From JBFELU01 sp041551965 (GTDB taxonomy: Bacteria > Actinomycetota > Acidimicrobiia > Spongiisociales > UBA11373): 64,000 nt of DNA. This document shows positions 15,449 through 23,954 of the stretch, one piece after another. The translations under genes were made by a program, and so were the position numbers. Within the stretch, counting starts at the first letter, position 1; each line of letters begins with the position of its first letter. Under the pieces are notes generated by a model. That model was not told where the DNA came from. It ran no database searches and saw only the letters and a program-made list of their open reading frames with translations. The DNA is taken from assembly GCA_041551965.1 (NCBI GenBank), contig JBFELU010000003.1:7648-71647 (forward strand). The letters run 5' to 3'.

Positions 15449-17056
15449 GTGTCAGCGTTGTTCGATCAGATCGTCGACTGGATCTCGGCCGCGCTCTGGA
15501 ACCTCAATCCCGCCGAGGCGGTGTTCCTGGGCAAGCATTCCTACGACGGCCGAGTGCCCGACCTCTCGGCACCCGTCGTCGAATCGCAACTGGACCGTCT
15601 CGAAATGCTCCGCGAGCGGCTGGGGGGTCTCGAGGGTCTCTCCGCGGATCAGGAGCTCGACCGGCTGCATTTGGGCACCGCCGTCGACTCGGCCCTCTTC
15701 GAGTGGCGCCGGGTGGGTTGGTGGCGTCGCAACCCCATGCGGTACATCGATCCGCTCGACACCACGCTCTACGTCACCCGCAGCTATGCACCGGCCGGCG
15801 TCCGGGCCGAGATCGCCGCCGATCTGCTCGAGGAGGCGCCGACGGTGCTCGATGCGGCCCGGGCCAATCTGGATCGGATCGTGCCGGCGACCTACTGCGA
15901 GTGGGCCGTTCGTCAGGCCCGGGGCATGGCCGACGCGCTCCTTCACGAGCTGCCGGGGTCGTTCGGCCCGGACGGATCGCCCCGTCTCGGCGATGCGGCG
16001 ACCGCGGCCGCCTCGGCGCTCCAGGAGTATGCGTCCTGGATCGAGACGGAGTTGCTCCCGAGCGCCGACGATGGTTTCGCCATCGGCGGAGAGGCGATGG
16101 AGGAGTTGTTGCGCAGTGCCGAACTGGTCTCGATGCCGCTCGACCGACTGCTGGCGCTCGGTGAAGCCGACCTCGAAGCCAATCAGGAGGCCTTTCGGGA
16201 AGCCGCCGCCATCCTCGAACCCGGCGGCGATCCGGCCGACGTCTACGCCCGCCACGTCGCCTCGGTCCGGCCCGAACCCGATCGGTTGATCGAGACGACG
16301 GAGTCCCTGCTCGAAGAGATCCGCGCTTTCGTGGTGGGCCGGGGCCTGGTCTCGGTGCCCAGCGAGGTCCGGGCGCTGGTGGCCGCAACCCCCCGTCACC
16401 TGCGATGGGCATTCGCCATGATGAACACCCCCGGTCCCTACGAGACCGAGGCGACCGAGGCCTACTACTACGTCACCCCACCTGAGGCGGATTGGGATGA
16501 GGAACAGGCAGCTGAGTGGTTGGCGGCGCTCAACACGTTTGCGCTCCAGGACATCTCGATCCACGAGGCCTACCCCGGCCACTACGTCCACTTCCTCCAC
16601 TTCGACCGAGCCCCGACCGAGGTCTCCCGCCGGGTGACCTCCTACGCCTTCGTCGAGGGGTGGGCCCACTACGCCGAGCAGATGATGTGGGAGGAGGGCT
16701 ATGCCGACGGCGACCTTCGCTTTCGCCTTGCCCAACTCGGAGAGGCCCTGGTGCGCAACTGCCGCTTCGTGTGTGCGATCCGGATGCACGCCCACGGGAT
16801 GACGGTGGACGAGGCGACCCGTTTCTTCGTGGAGCACGCGTTCTACCCCGAAACGCCGGCTCGGGCCGAAGCCGAGCGAGGCACCTTCGACCCCGGCTAC
16901 TTCTCCTATACCCTCGGCAAACTGCAGATTCTGAGGCTCCGCGAGGATTATCGGGCTCACCGGGGAGCCCGGTTCTCCTTGCGGGAGTTCCACGAAGGGT
17001 TGCTGTCTCGGGGGGCACCACCGGTCGAGCTCATGCGACGGGTGCTGTTGGGCTAG
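15449..17056 (+). CDS. DUF885-family putative metallopeptidase
   Basis: A 535-residue DUF885 protein. The HEAYPGH motif (H372, E373, H378) and the downstream VEGWAHYAEQMMWEEG (E403 region) match the family's gluzincin-like zinc site. No signal peptide is evident, so it is probably cytoplasmic; family members are thought to be carboxypeptidase-like but the substrate is not known. The GTG start is nine bases after a TAGCCT hexamer (15434-15439). Its stop codon overlaps that of the convergent dehydrogenase by four bases. Confidence 0.85.
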   Translation: MSALFDQIVDWISAALWNLNPAEAVFLGKHSYDGRVPDLSAPVVESQLDRLEMLRERLGGLEGLSADQELDRLHLGTAVDSALFEWRRVGWWRRNPMRYIDPLDTTLYVTRSYAPAGVRAEIAADLLEEAPTVLDAARANLDRIVPATYCEWAVRQARGMADALLHELPGSFGPDGSPRLGDAATAAASALQEYASWIETELLPSADDGFAIGGEAMEELLRSAELVSMPLDRLLALGEADLEANQEAFREAAAILEPGGDPADVYARHVASVRPEPDRLIETTESLLEEIRAFVVGRGLVSVPSEVRALVAATPRHLRWAFAMMNTPGPYETEATEAYYYVTPPEADWDEEQAAEWLAALNTFALQDISIHEAYPGHYVHFLHFDRAPTEVSRRVTSYAFVEGWAHYAEQMMWEEGYADGDLRFRLAQLGEALVRNCRFVCAIRMHAHGMTVDEATRFFVEHAFYPETPARAEAERGTFDPGYFSYTLGKLQILRLREDYRAHRGARFSLREFHEGLLSRGAPPVELMRRVLLG

Positions 17057-18072
17057 GGCGTCACGACGAGCCGCCCCCCGCTTCGCACCGAGCCGGCCGC
17101 CATCGCCATGATTCGCTCGGCCGCCCCCTCGAACGGGCTGCGGGTGATCGGGGGAGGGGTGAGCGCCCCCTCGTCGAGGGCCCGCAGCACCGTTTCGGCG
17201 TCACCGGGCAGGCTGCCGTAGGACCCGACCAGCGAGTACTCGTTGTTCGACCACAGCACCGGCGGGATGGTTGTCAGCGGCTCGGTGCCGACGCCGGCGG
17301 CGACGGCGATCCCTCCGGGCCGAAGCGACTTCACCGCGGCATCGACCGTCGACGCCCGTCCGACGAACTCGACGGCTGCGTCGACGCCCCCGTCGGTGAG
17401 CAGCTTGACGGTCCGCCCGAGCGACATCCCCGGCTCCACCAGCACCGTCTCGTCGGCACCCAGGGCGGTGGCTCGCTCCAGGGCCTCCGGGTCGGTGTCG
17501 GCGGCGATGACCGGTGTGGCTCCCAGGATCGCAGCGATCTGGACGCCGAACGTGCCCAGGCCGCCGATACCGATGATGAGCACGGCATCACCCCGATGCA
17601 CTCCGGCTCGACGGGTCACCGCATGGTGGGCGGTGGCCCCGGCGTCGACCGCCAGCGCGGCCACCGTCGGATCGACCTCCGCCGGTCGCTCTGTCAGGCT
17701 GCCCGCCGGCACCGCAACGAGGTCGGCGAGGCCTCCGTCGTCGTCGATCCCCACGACCCGCAGGTTGAGGCAGAGGTTGGGCCGGCCCTGTCGGCACCGG
17801 GGACAGTCGCTGCACCCGGACCCGGCGCGGACCACCACCGGGGTCCCGACCGCCCAGTCCGGGGCGCGGGCGGCTGCGATCCGGCCGGCGATCTCGTGTC
17901 CCAGCGTGATCGGCGTGTGGGCGGTTCGGGCGGTCCCGTCGAGGAAATGGAGATCCGACCCGCACACCCCGCAGGCTTCGACGGCGACCGACACCTCCCC
18001 GTCCCGGAGCTCGGGCTCGGCGACCTCTTCGAGGCGCAGGTCCCCGACGCCCCAGAATCGCAAGGCCTTCAT
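17053..18072 (-). CDS. Zinc-dependent alcohol dehydrogenase (MDR family)
   Basis: A 339-residue medium-chain dehydrogenase. Catalytic zinc ligands are C37 (GVCGSDLH), H59 and E60 (GHE). Structural zinc cysteines are C87, C90, C93 and C101. The Rossmann loop is GIGGLG, followed by the NAD-type Asp in IAADTDPEAL. It oxidises an alcohol or polyol with NAD; the exact substrate is open. A TAGGGT hexamer (18084-18079) is six bases before the ATG, with no ribosome site. It diverges from the GAPDH-like gene. Confidence 0.9.
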   Translation of the reverse strand: MKALRFWGVGDLRLEEVAEPELRDGEVSVAVEACGVCGSDLHFLDGTARTAHTPITLGHEIAGRIAAARAPDWAVGTPVVVRAGSGCSDCPRCRQGRPNLCLNLRVVGIDDDGGLADLVAVPAGSLTERPAEVDPTVAALAVDAGATAHHAVTRRAGVHRGDAVLIIGIGGLGTFGVQIAAILGATPVIAADTDPEALERATALGADETVLVEPGMSLGRTVKLLTDGGVDAAVEFVGRASTVDAAVKSLRPGGIAVAAGVGTEPLTTIPPVLWSNNEYSLVGSYGSLPGDAETVLRALDEGALTPPPITRSPFEGAAERIMAMAAGSVRSGGRLVVTP

Positions 18073-18143
18073 GGCCTCACCCTACGCGTCACCCCGGGAG
18101 ACCTCGGGCCGGACCGTATGATTGCCCGGAAGGGAAGGCTCGC

Positions 18144-19202
18144 ATGGCGAACATCGTGCACGTCGTCGGCACCGGGACGATCGGGGAGCCGCTCATCGGT
18201 TTGCTGACGGACGACCGAGAGGCCTTCGGCATCGACGAGGTCACCTTCCACAAGCGGACGCCGTTGATCGACGAGCGTGCCAAGGTGAACGACCTCGTTC
18301 GCCGGGGAGCGGTCCTGGCGGTCGATGCCGATCGGCGCCGGGCATTCGAGGAGCTGGGGCAGGCCCCCGAGCTCGAGGCCAGGGAGGCCGTCGAGCGGGC
18401 CTCGGTGGTGATCGATTGCACCCCGGCCGGCAACGAGAACAAGGCTGCGCTGTACGGGGAGATCGATGGCCCGATGGGCTTTCTCGCCCAGGGCTCCGAG
18501 TTCGGCTTCGGCAAGATGTACGCCCGGGGGATCAACGACCAAGCGCTGATCCGCGGCGAGGACCGCTTCATCCACGTGGTCTCGTGCAACACGCACAACA
18601 TCTCGGTGCTCATCAAGGCCCTCGCCATGGACCCCGACGGCACGTCTCATCTGGAGAGCGGTCGCTTCCTGTGCATGCGCCGGGCCAACGACATCAGCCA
18701 GGACGGCTCCTTCATCCCCTCTCCGGTGGTGGGGACCCACCCGGATACCGGGTTCGGCACCCATCACGCTCGTGACGCCCACGGCCTCTACGCCACCCTG
18801 GGTTACGACCTGCCGATCTGGTCGTCGGCGGTGAAGCTCAACAGCCAGTACATGCATGCTCTCCACTTCAGCCTGCTCCTCGATGAGGAGATCACCGTGA
18901 ACCAGGCGATCGAGAGGCTGGCCGCCAACACCCGCGTCGCGCTCACCTACAAGCGATCCGCCAACCAGATCTTCTCATTCGGTCGCGACCACGGGTTCTT
19001 CGGCAGGATCCTGAGCCAGACGGTGGTGCCGGTGGAGACCCTGGCGGTGCGCGGTGGCAACGAACTGATCGGGTTCTGCTTCACCCCCCAGGACGGGAAC
19101 GCCCTGCTGTCGTCGGTGGCGGCGACGCTGTGGTTTCTCCACCCGGGGGGGTTTGAGGATCGGATCGACGTGATCCGCCCCTACCTGTTCCGCGAGGTCT
19201 GA
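18144..19202 (+). CDS. Type II (archaeal-like) glyceraldehyde-3-phosphate dehydrogenase homologue
   Basis: A 352-residue protein matching the plan of the archaeal GAPDH family rather than bacterial Gap. It has an N-terminal Rossmann motif GTGTIGEP (9-16), a DCTPAGNENK segment (91-100) at the 'D.AP' position, VVSCNT (145-150) with nucleophile C148, RRANDISQ (179-186), and a following GTHPDTGFGTHHARD with H207-H208. Archaeal enzymes show 'VSCNTTGL', 'RRA.DP' and 'HHGPD' at these places. It would oxidise a sugar phosphate aldehyde such as glyceraldehyde 3-phosphate. A TATGAT hexamer (18117-18122) and a GGAAGGGAAGG site precede ATG 18144. The substrate is inferred. Confidence 0.7.
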   Translation: MANIVHVVGTGTIGEPLIGLLTDDREAFGIDEVTFHKRTPLIDERAKVNDLVRRGAVLAVDADRRRAFEELGQAPELEAREAVERASVVIDCTPAGNENKAALYGEIDGPMGFLAQGSEFGFGKMYARGINDQALIRGEDRFIHVVSCNTHNISVLIKALAMDPDGTSHLESGRFLCMRRANDISQDGSFIPSPVVGTHPDTGFGTHHARDAHGLYATLGYDLPIWSSAVKLNSQYMHALHFSLLLDEEITVNQAIERLAANTRVALTYKRSANQIFSFGRDHGFFGRILSQTVVPVETLAVRGGNELIGFCFTPQDGNALLSSVAATLWFLHPGGFEDRIDVIRPYLFREV

Positions 19203-19208
19203 GGAGGC

Positions 19209-20342
19209 ATGTCCACACCTCTCGTCGCCCGCAGGCACGAGGTCGATGCGCTGCGGGTGCTTGCGGTCCTGCTGCTGATCGTGTTCCACACAGGGATGGT
19301 GTTCACGGCCTTCGACACGTGGCACATCCAGAACGCGGCGCGAAGCGATGTGGTCGGTGAGATGAACTCGTTCATCAACCAGTGGCACATGCCGCTGTTC
19401 TTCTTCCTGGCCGGGATGTCCGCGTGGTACGCGCTGCAGCGTCGCAGTGCTTCCGAGTTCCGGCGCGAGCGCCTCAAGCGGCTCTTCGTGCCACTGGTGT
19501 TCGGGATGTTGGTGATCATTCCCCCGCAGGTCTTCATCGAGCGGATCTCGACCTCGGTGGTCACCAGGCGGAGCCCCATCGACTTCACGGGAACCTTCCT
19601 CGAGTGGTACCCCCACACGTTCGAGTGCTGCTATCCGGACGCAAATCTCTCCTGGCACCACCTCTGGTTCCTTCTCTATCTCTTCGTGTATTCGGTGCTG
19701 CTCGTCGGTCTGTTGACGTGGCTGCTGCGGGATGGGGAGAATCAACGCCTTCGCATCACCGGATTCCTGACGCGAGGATGGAATCTCCTTCTCATCCCGG
19801 CGCTCTACCTGGGTCTGGTGGAGGCCTTGCTGAGACCCTCGTTTCCCAACGACCAGAACCTGGTGACCGACCTGGCGAACCACGCCAACTACCCGGTGGT
19901 CTTCTTTCTCGGATACCTGCTGGTGAGTGATCCTCGCGTCGACGCGGTCGTGGCTCGGGTGTGGATGTGGGCCCTGACCCTCGGCCTGGTGGTGATCGCA
20001 CTGCCCGATATCTCCGACCGGGCCGACCCGGCAACCCGGGGAATCGCCGAGTGGCTGGTGCTCGTCGGTCTGGTGGGTCTGGGGCGTCGTTTCATGGATC
20101 GACCGGTCGGCTGGATCGAGCGGTTCTCCTCCATTTCGTTGCCCTTCTACATCTGGCACCAGACGGTCATCGTGGTCGTGGCCTACTTCGTGGTGAAGTG
20201 GGACGCCGCCATCCTTCCCAAGTTCCTGGTGATCGGCGGTGCGGCTTTCCTGATCACGTGGGGTCTCTCAGAGGCGGTCGCGCTCACCAACCCGACCCGC
20301 GCTCTATTCGGACTGCGCCCCCGGCGAAGCGCCCCCCGCTGA
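19209..20342 (+). CDS. Acyltransferase-3 family membrane protein
   Basis: A 377-residue integral membrane acyltransferase of the OafA/YrhL/MdoC type with about ten helices. Signature segments are the N-terminal RRHEVDALRVLAVLLLIVFH (helix 1 with the conserved H), then WHMPLFFFLAGMSAWY, and a late FYIWHQTVIVVVAYF. Such enzymes transfer acyl groups to extracytoplasmic sugars or lipids. A GAGGAGG site sits directly before the ATG, and the gene starts six bases after the GAPDH-like stop, so they share a transcript; a functional link is not obvious. Confidence 0.85.
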   Translation: MSTPLVARRHEVDALRVLAVLLLIVFHTGMVFTAFDTWHIQNAARSDVVGEMNSFINQWHMPLFFFLAGMSAWYALQRRSASEFRRERLKRLFVPLVFGMLVIIPPQVFIERISTSVVTRRSPIDFTGTFLEWYPHTFECCYPDANLSWHHLWFLLYLFVYSVLLVGLLTWLLRDGENQRLRITGFLTRGWNLLLIPALYLGLVEALLRPSFPNDQNLVTDLANHANYPVVFFLGYLLVSDPRVDAVVARVWMWALTLGLVVIALPDISDRADPATRGIAEWLVLVGLVGLGRRFMDRPVGWIERFSSISLPFYIWHQTVIVVVAYFVVKWDAAILPKFLVIGGAAFLITWGLSEAVALTNPTRALFGLRPRRSAPR

Positions 20343-20437
20343 GTCCGCCCGGCGCCGCCGATGGGGGCGTCCCATCCGCGTCACCAGCGAGTAGCCATCT
20401 CGGTCTCCGTCATATCGCCCGGCGGCGGTGCCGGCCC

Positions 20438-20665
20438 TCAGTCCTTGTACCGCCAGACGATGCGGCCCCGGCTGGGGTCGTAGACGGAGAGATCGAGATC
20501 GACGCGATCGCCCGGCAGGATCCTGATGTAGCGGCCTCGGCGCATCTTCCCGGCGGCCCGGGCGATGACCTCCAATCCGCCGTCGATCTCGACGCGGAAC
20601 ATGGCGTCGGGGAGGGCTTCGACGACCGTCCCCTGCACCCGAACGACGTCTTCTTGCTTGGCCAA
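20438..20665 (-). CDS. infA: Translation initiation factor IF-1 (solitary, TTG start)
   Basis: A 75-residue OB-fold protein. Nearly every IF-1 landmark is present: AKQEDVVRVQGTVVEALPDA, MFRVEID, GKMRRGRYIRILPGDRV, YDPSRGRIVWRYK. The stretch normally reading AH(V/I)SGKMR is ARAAGKMR, so the usual His is missing. The only start that gives a full IF-1 is TTG at 20665; the ATG a few bases upstream is out of frame. A promoter ends eight bases before this TTG. IF-1 genes usually sit in the ribosomal-protein cluster, so this lone, slightly diverged copy may be a paralogue. Whether another copy exists elsewhere in the genome is unknown. Confidence 0.85.
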   Translation of the reverse strand: MAKQEDVVRVQGTVVEALPDAMFRVEIDGGLEVIARAAGKMRRGRYIRILPGDRVDLDLSVYDPSRGRIVWRYKD

Positions 20666-20703
20666 CCACCGCAAACATACGCACCCGCGACCGGCCCGGT
20701 CAA
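20666..20703 (-). promoter_or_regulatory. Promoter for a probably leaderless IF-1 mRNA
   Basis: On the minus strand TTGACC (20703-20698) and TATGTT (20679-20674) are 18 bases apart, the best -35/-10 pair I see in the window. The expected transcription start falls within about three bases of the TTG start codon at 20665. No Shine-Dalgarno fits in the remaining eight bases. The -35 box overlaps the end of the upstream gene. Confidence 0.6.
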
Positions 20704-21155
20704 GGGAGCTCGGCGACCTCTTCGAGGCGCAGCACGTCGGCCACGACATCGGTGGCCGGCCGGTCCCCGGTCCGCACGACGGCCTGCTCGGGAGTCCCAG
20801 CGTGGGGAGGGTCGCATTCGGGATGGGCGACCCAGATGACCCGCCGCACCCCGGCTCGGCGCACGGCGGCGACCCACCCACCGAGCACCTCGGCGGCGTC
20901 GGTGGCGAAGGCCCGTTCTCGTGGGTCGACGGCGGCCCGCGTGACGAGGACGGCCGCAAAGGATCCGGCGGCCGCCCCGGCGACGTGCGAGGCGTCGGTC
21001 ACGTCGCCGACGGCCACCCGGGCACCATTCCGCTTCAACGGTTCGGCCGCACCGGGGTCGGTGACGAAGGCTCGCACCTCGCCGCCCCCGGCGAGGAGTC
21101 TTCGGGTGATCTCCCCGCCGGGTTCGGCATCGGCCCCCACCACGATCACGGGCAT
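20700..21155 (-). CDS. Short NAD(P)-binding protein (NmrA/atypical SDR-like)
   Basis: A 151-residue Rossmann-fold protein. It starts MPVIVVGADAEPGGEITRRL, where atypical SDRs have 'VxGAtGxxGxxv', and continues with RAFVTDPGAAEPL, GARVAVGDVTD and VTRAAVD, in the order seen in NmrA-like NAD(P)H-binding proteins. It lacks the second half of full-length members (usually 200-290 residues), so it may be a minimal or shortened version. No catalytic residues can be identified. It lies upstream of IF-1 on the same strand but IF-1 has its own promoter. Confidence 0.65.
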   Translation of the reverse strand: MPVIVVGADAEPGGEITRRLLAGGGEVRAFVTDPGAAEPLKRNGARVAVGDVTDASHVAGAAAGSFAAVLVTRAAVDPRERAFATDAAEVLGGWVAAVRRAGVRRVIWVAHPECDPPHAGTPEQAVVRTGDRPATDVVADVLRLEEVAELP

Positions 21156-21290
21156 CGGCTCAGCCTAGGAACGCATAAACCCCCAATGGTGTTGTAATGG
21201 GTGTCGCGGTGGGCGCCGGATACGGGTCGGTCTTCCCCCACTCCCCCCACTCCGTACCGGCGCCGCCGCGGTCTTCGTATCATGATCCCC

Positions 21291-21336
21291 TTGAGTGGGG
21301 CGCGGACCGTGCCACAATTGCACTGTCTCGATAGTG
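21291..21336 (+). promoter_or_regulatory. Candidate suf promoter with overlapping palindrome
   Basis: TTGAGT (21291-21296) and CACAAT (21313-21318) are 16 bases apart and point toward sufB. An imperfect palindrome CACTGTC-tc-GATAGTG (21321-21336; six of seven arm positions pair) covers the predicted transcription start. The position suits an Fe-S-responsive repressor, but no regulator gene such as sufR or an Rrf2 member lies in the window. The rest of 21156-21361 holds no gene I can see. Confidence 0.4.
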
Positions 21337-21361
21337 GAAACCCGAGGAGTGTGTGCACCGA

Positions 21362-22765
21362 ATGGCGACCGTCGACATCGATCTAGGCAAATACCAGTTG
21401 GGGTGGTCCGACGAGGAGGACTACGTCTTCAAGCCGCGCAAGGGCTTGAACGAAGAGATCATCCGTGATATGTCGGCCATGAAGGGCGAGCCGGAGTGGA
21501 TGCTCGCCTTTCGCCTCAAGGCCTACCAGCGTTTCCTCCGCAAGCCGGTTCCCACCTGGGGTGGCGGCGGATTGCTCCAGACGATCGATTTCGACGACAT
21601 CTACTACTACATCAAGCCGATGGAGGGCCAGGCCAAGGATTGGGACATGGTCCCCGACAGCATCAAGTCGACGTACGAGAAACTCGGCATTCCGGAGGCG
21701 GAGCGGAAGTACCTGGCGGGGGTCACCGCGCAGTACGAATCCGAGGTGGTGTATCACCGCAATCGCGAGGACCTCGAAGCGATGGGGGTCCTGTTCTGCG
21801 ACATGGACACCGCGGTGCGGGAGTACCCCGAGATCGTGCGGGAGTACTTCGGGACGATCATCCCGCCCAACGACAACAAGTTTGCGGCGCTCAACTCGGC
21901 GGTCTGGTCCGGGGGCTCGTTCATCTACGTGCCGCCGGGGGTCCACGTCGATCAGCCCCTGCAGGCCTACTTCCGGATCAACGCCGAGAACATGGGGCAG
22001 TTCGAGCGGACGCTCATCATCATCGACGAAGGGGCCTACTGCCATTACGTGGAGGGCTGCTCGGCGCCGGTCTACTCCAGCGATTCGCTCCACTCGGCGG
22101 TCGTCGAGATCGTGGTCAAGGAGGGTGGACGCTGCCGCTACACGACCATCCAGAACTGGTCGAACAACGTGTACAACCTGGTGACCAAGCGGGCGGTTGC
22201 CTACCGCAACGCCACGATGGAGTGGGTCGACGGCAACCTCGGCTCCAAGCTCACCATGAAGTACCCGGCGGTGTGGCTCATGGAGCCGGGTGCCCACGGG
22301 GAGGTGCTCTCGATCGCCTTTGCCGGTGAGGGCCAGCACCAGGACGCCGGTGCCAAGATCGTCCACGCCGCTCCCGACACCACCTCGTTGATCACCTCGA
22401 AATCGATCTCGAAGGATGGGGGCCGGGCCGGGTACCGGGGCCTGTTGCGGGTCGAGGAGAACGCCGACAACGTGAAGTCCTTCGTTCGTTGCGACGCGCT
22501 CATCCTCGATGAGGACAGCCGCTCCGACACCTATCCCTACATGGAGATCGAGGAGGCCAATGCCCGGATCGGTCACGAGGCGACCGTCTCCAAGGTGGGC
22601 GACGACCAGCTCTTCTATCTCATGTCCCGGGGCCTCACCGAGGAGGAGGCGACGGCGATGATCGTGGCCGGCTTCATCGAGCCGATCGTGAAGGAGCTCC
22701 CGATGGAGTACGCCGTCGAGCTGAACCGCCTCATCGAGTTGCAGATGGAGGGCTCGGTCGGCTGA
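21362..22765 (+). CDS. sufB: Fe-S cluster assembly scaffold SufB
   Basis: A 467-residue SufB, scaffold subunit of the SufBC2D complex where Fe-S clusters are built. Typical segments are KRGL-like RKGLNEEIIRDMSAMKGEPEWML at the N-terminus, then FIYVPPGVHVDQPLQAYFRIN, EGCSAPVYSSDSLHSAVVEI (with the scaffold cysteine), TIQNWSNNVYNLVTKRA and HEATVSKVGDDQLFYLMSRG. I favour ATG 21362; a GTG nine bases upstream in frame is possible, and a GAGGAG lies at 21344-21349. The stop overlaps the next ATG by one base. Confidence 0.96.
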   Translation: MATVDIDLGKYQLGWSDEEDYVFKPRKGLNEEIIRDMSAMKGEPEWMLAFRLKAYQRFLRKPVPTWGGGGLLQTIDFDDIYYYIKPMEGQAKDWDMVPDSIKSTYEKLGIPEAERKYLAGVTAQYESEVVYHRNREDLEAMGVLFCDMDTAVREYPEIVREYFGTIIPPNDNKFAALNSAVWSGGSFIYVPPGVHVDQPLQAYFRINAENMGQFERTLIIIDEGAYCHYVEGCSAPVYSSDSLHSAVVEIVVKEGGRCRYTTIQNWSNNVYNLVTKRAVAYRNATMEWVDGNLGSKLTMKYPAVWLMEPGAHGEVLSIAFAGEGQHQDAGAKIVHAAPDTTSLITSKSISKDGGRAGYRGLLRVEENADNVKSFVRCDALILDEDSRSDTYPYMEIEEANARIGHEATVSKVGDDQLFYLMSRGLTEEEATAMIVAGFIEPIVKELPMEYAVELNRLIELQMEGSVG

Positions 22766-23244
22766 TGGTGGATGGGCCGCTCCTCGCCAAGGCGTTCGAG
22801 CGGAACCGGTGGATCATACGGGCGCAGACGGAGGGGTTGAGTCACCCCGATTCGCTCATCACCACCCCCCACAACATCAACACCCTGAACTGGGTCGTCG
22901 GGCACATCGTCGACTACCGGAGTGGGTTGGTGGAGCTGCTGGGCGGAGAGCGACCCACGCCGGATACGGGGCGCTATCGCAAGGAGTCCGAACCAGTCAC
23001 CGAGGACGGCCCCGGCGTCCATTCCCTGGAGGCGCTCTTGGAGATGCTCGATCTGGCCCAGGAACGTCTGGCGGCGCTGCTCGTCGACCTGGGGGAGGAG
23101 GAGTGGGCTCGAGAGACCGAGGTGGGGGATCGGACCCAGACGCTGGGAGAACGGGTCCACTTCCTGTACTTCCACGACACCTATCACACCGGGCAGACGG
23201 AACTGCTGCGGCAGGTCGCCGGATCGGACGACAAGATCATCTGA
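22765..23244 (+). CDS. DinB-superfamily protein
   Basis: A 159-residue four-helix-bundle protein of the DinB/YfiT fold. The metal triad is probably H47 (NWVVGHIVDYR) with H137 and H141 (HDTYHTGQTELLRQ). Members include thiol-S-transferases using mycothiol or bacillithiol and uncharacterised stress proteins; which applies is not visible here. It starts within the sufB stop (TGATG), so it is translationally coupled to sufB. That is unusual and hints at a thiol or redox role linked to Fe-S assembly. Confidence 0.8.
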   Translation: MVDGPLLAKAFERNRWIIRAQTEGLSHPDSLITTPHNINTLNWVVGHIVDYRSGLVELLGGERPTPDTGRYRKESEPVTEDGPGVHSLEALLEMLDLAQERLAALLVDLGEEEWARETEVGDRTQTLGERVHFLYFHDTYHTGQTELLRQVAGSDDKII

Positions 23245-23294
23245 GGCGCGGTCATCGAGGGCTCACCACCGGTGGGCCACTACCCTCGCAGGCC

Positions 23295-23954
23295 ATGCGG
23301 CTCGTGGTGGCACGGTGCTCGGTCGATTACTCGGGGCGTCTCTCCGCACACCTTCCCATGGCGACTCGCCTCATCATGGTGAAGGCCGACGGTTGCGTTG
23401 CCGTGCACGCCGACGGCGGCGCCTACAAACCGCTCAACTGGATGAACGCTCCCAACACCCTCGAGGAGGAAGAGGGCTTCTGGCGCGTCACCAACCCGAA
23501 GGGCGAGACGTTGTTGATCACCTTCGAGGAGATCCTCAGCGACACCGCGCACGAGCTCGGGGTCGATCCCGGGTTGTCCAAGGACGGTGTGGAGGCCGAT
23601 CTCCAAGCACTGCTCGCCGATCGTCCCGACGCCATCGAGGAAGGCATGACGTTGTTGGAGCGGGAGTACGCCACCGACATCGGTCCCGTCGACCTGTTGT
23701 GTCGCGACTCCGCAGGTCAGGTGGTGGCGGTCGAGATCAAACGACGAGGTGAGATCGACGGTGTCGAGCAACTCGCCCGATACGTGGAGCGCCTCGATCG
23801 GGACCCCATGCTGGCCCCGGTGCGAGGGGTGTTGGTGGCCCGCGTGATCAAGCCCCAAGCGCGCACGCTGGCGGCCGAGCGCGGGCTCGGCTGCGTCGAG
23901 GTCGACTACGACGAACTGAGGGGGCTCGAGTCGCCGATGCTGCGCCTCTTCTAG
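23295..23954 (+). CDS. nucS: Mismatch-specific endonuclease NucS/EndoMS
   Basis: A 219-residue NucS, the nuclease of the non-canonical mismatch repair used by actinobacteria and many archaea. It starts with the characteristic MRLVVARCSVDYSGRLSAHL, followed by VHADGGAYKPLNWM. The PD-(D/E)XK active site is D133, E147 and K149 (VAVEIKRRG). It ends SPMLRLF, a tail of the kind reported to bind the DNA sliding clamp in corynebacterial NucS. A TACCCT hexamer (23281-23286) is eight bases before the ATG. It overlaps the convergent sigma factor gene by four bases. Confidence 0.95.
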   Translation: MRLVVARCSVDYSGRLSAHLPMATRLIMVKADGCVAVHADGGAYKPLNWMNAPNTLEEEEGFWRVTNPKGETLLITFEEILSDTAHELGVDPGLSKDGVEADLQALLADRPDAIEEGMTLLEREYATDIGPVDLLCRDSAGQVVAVEIKRRGEIDGVEQLARYVERLDRDPMLAPVRGVLVARVIKPQARTLAAERGLGCVEVDYDELRGLESPMLRLF

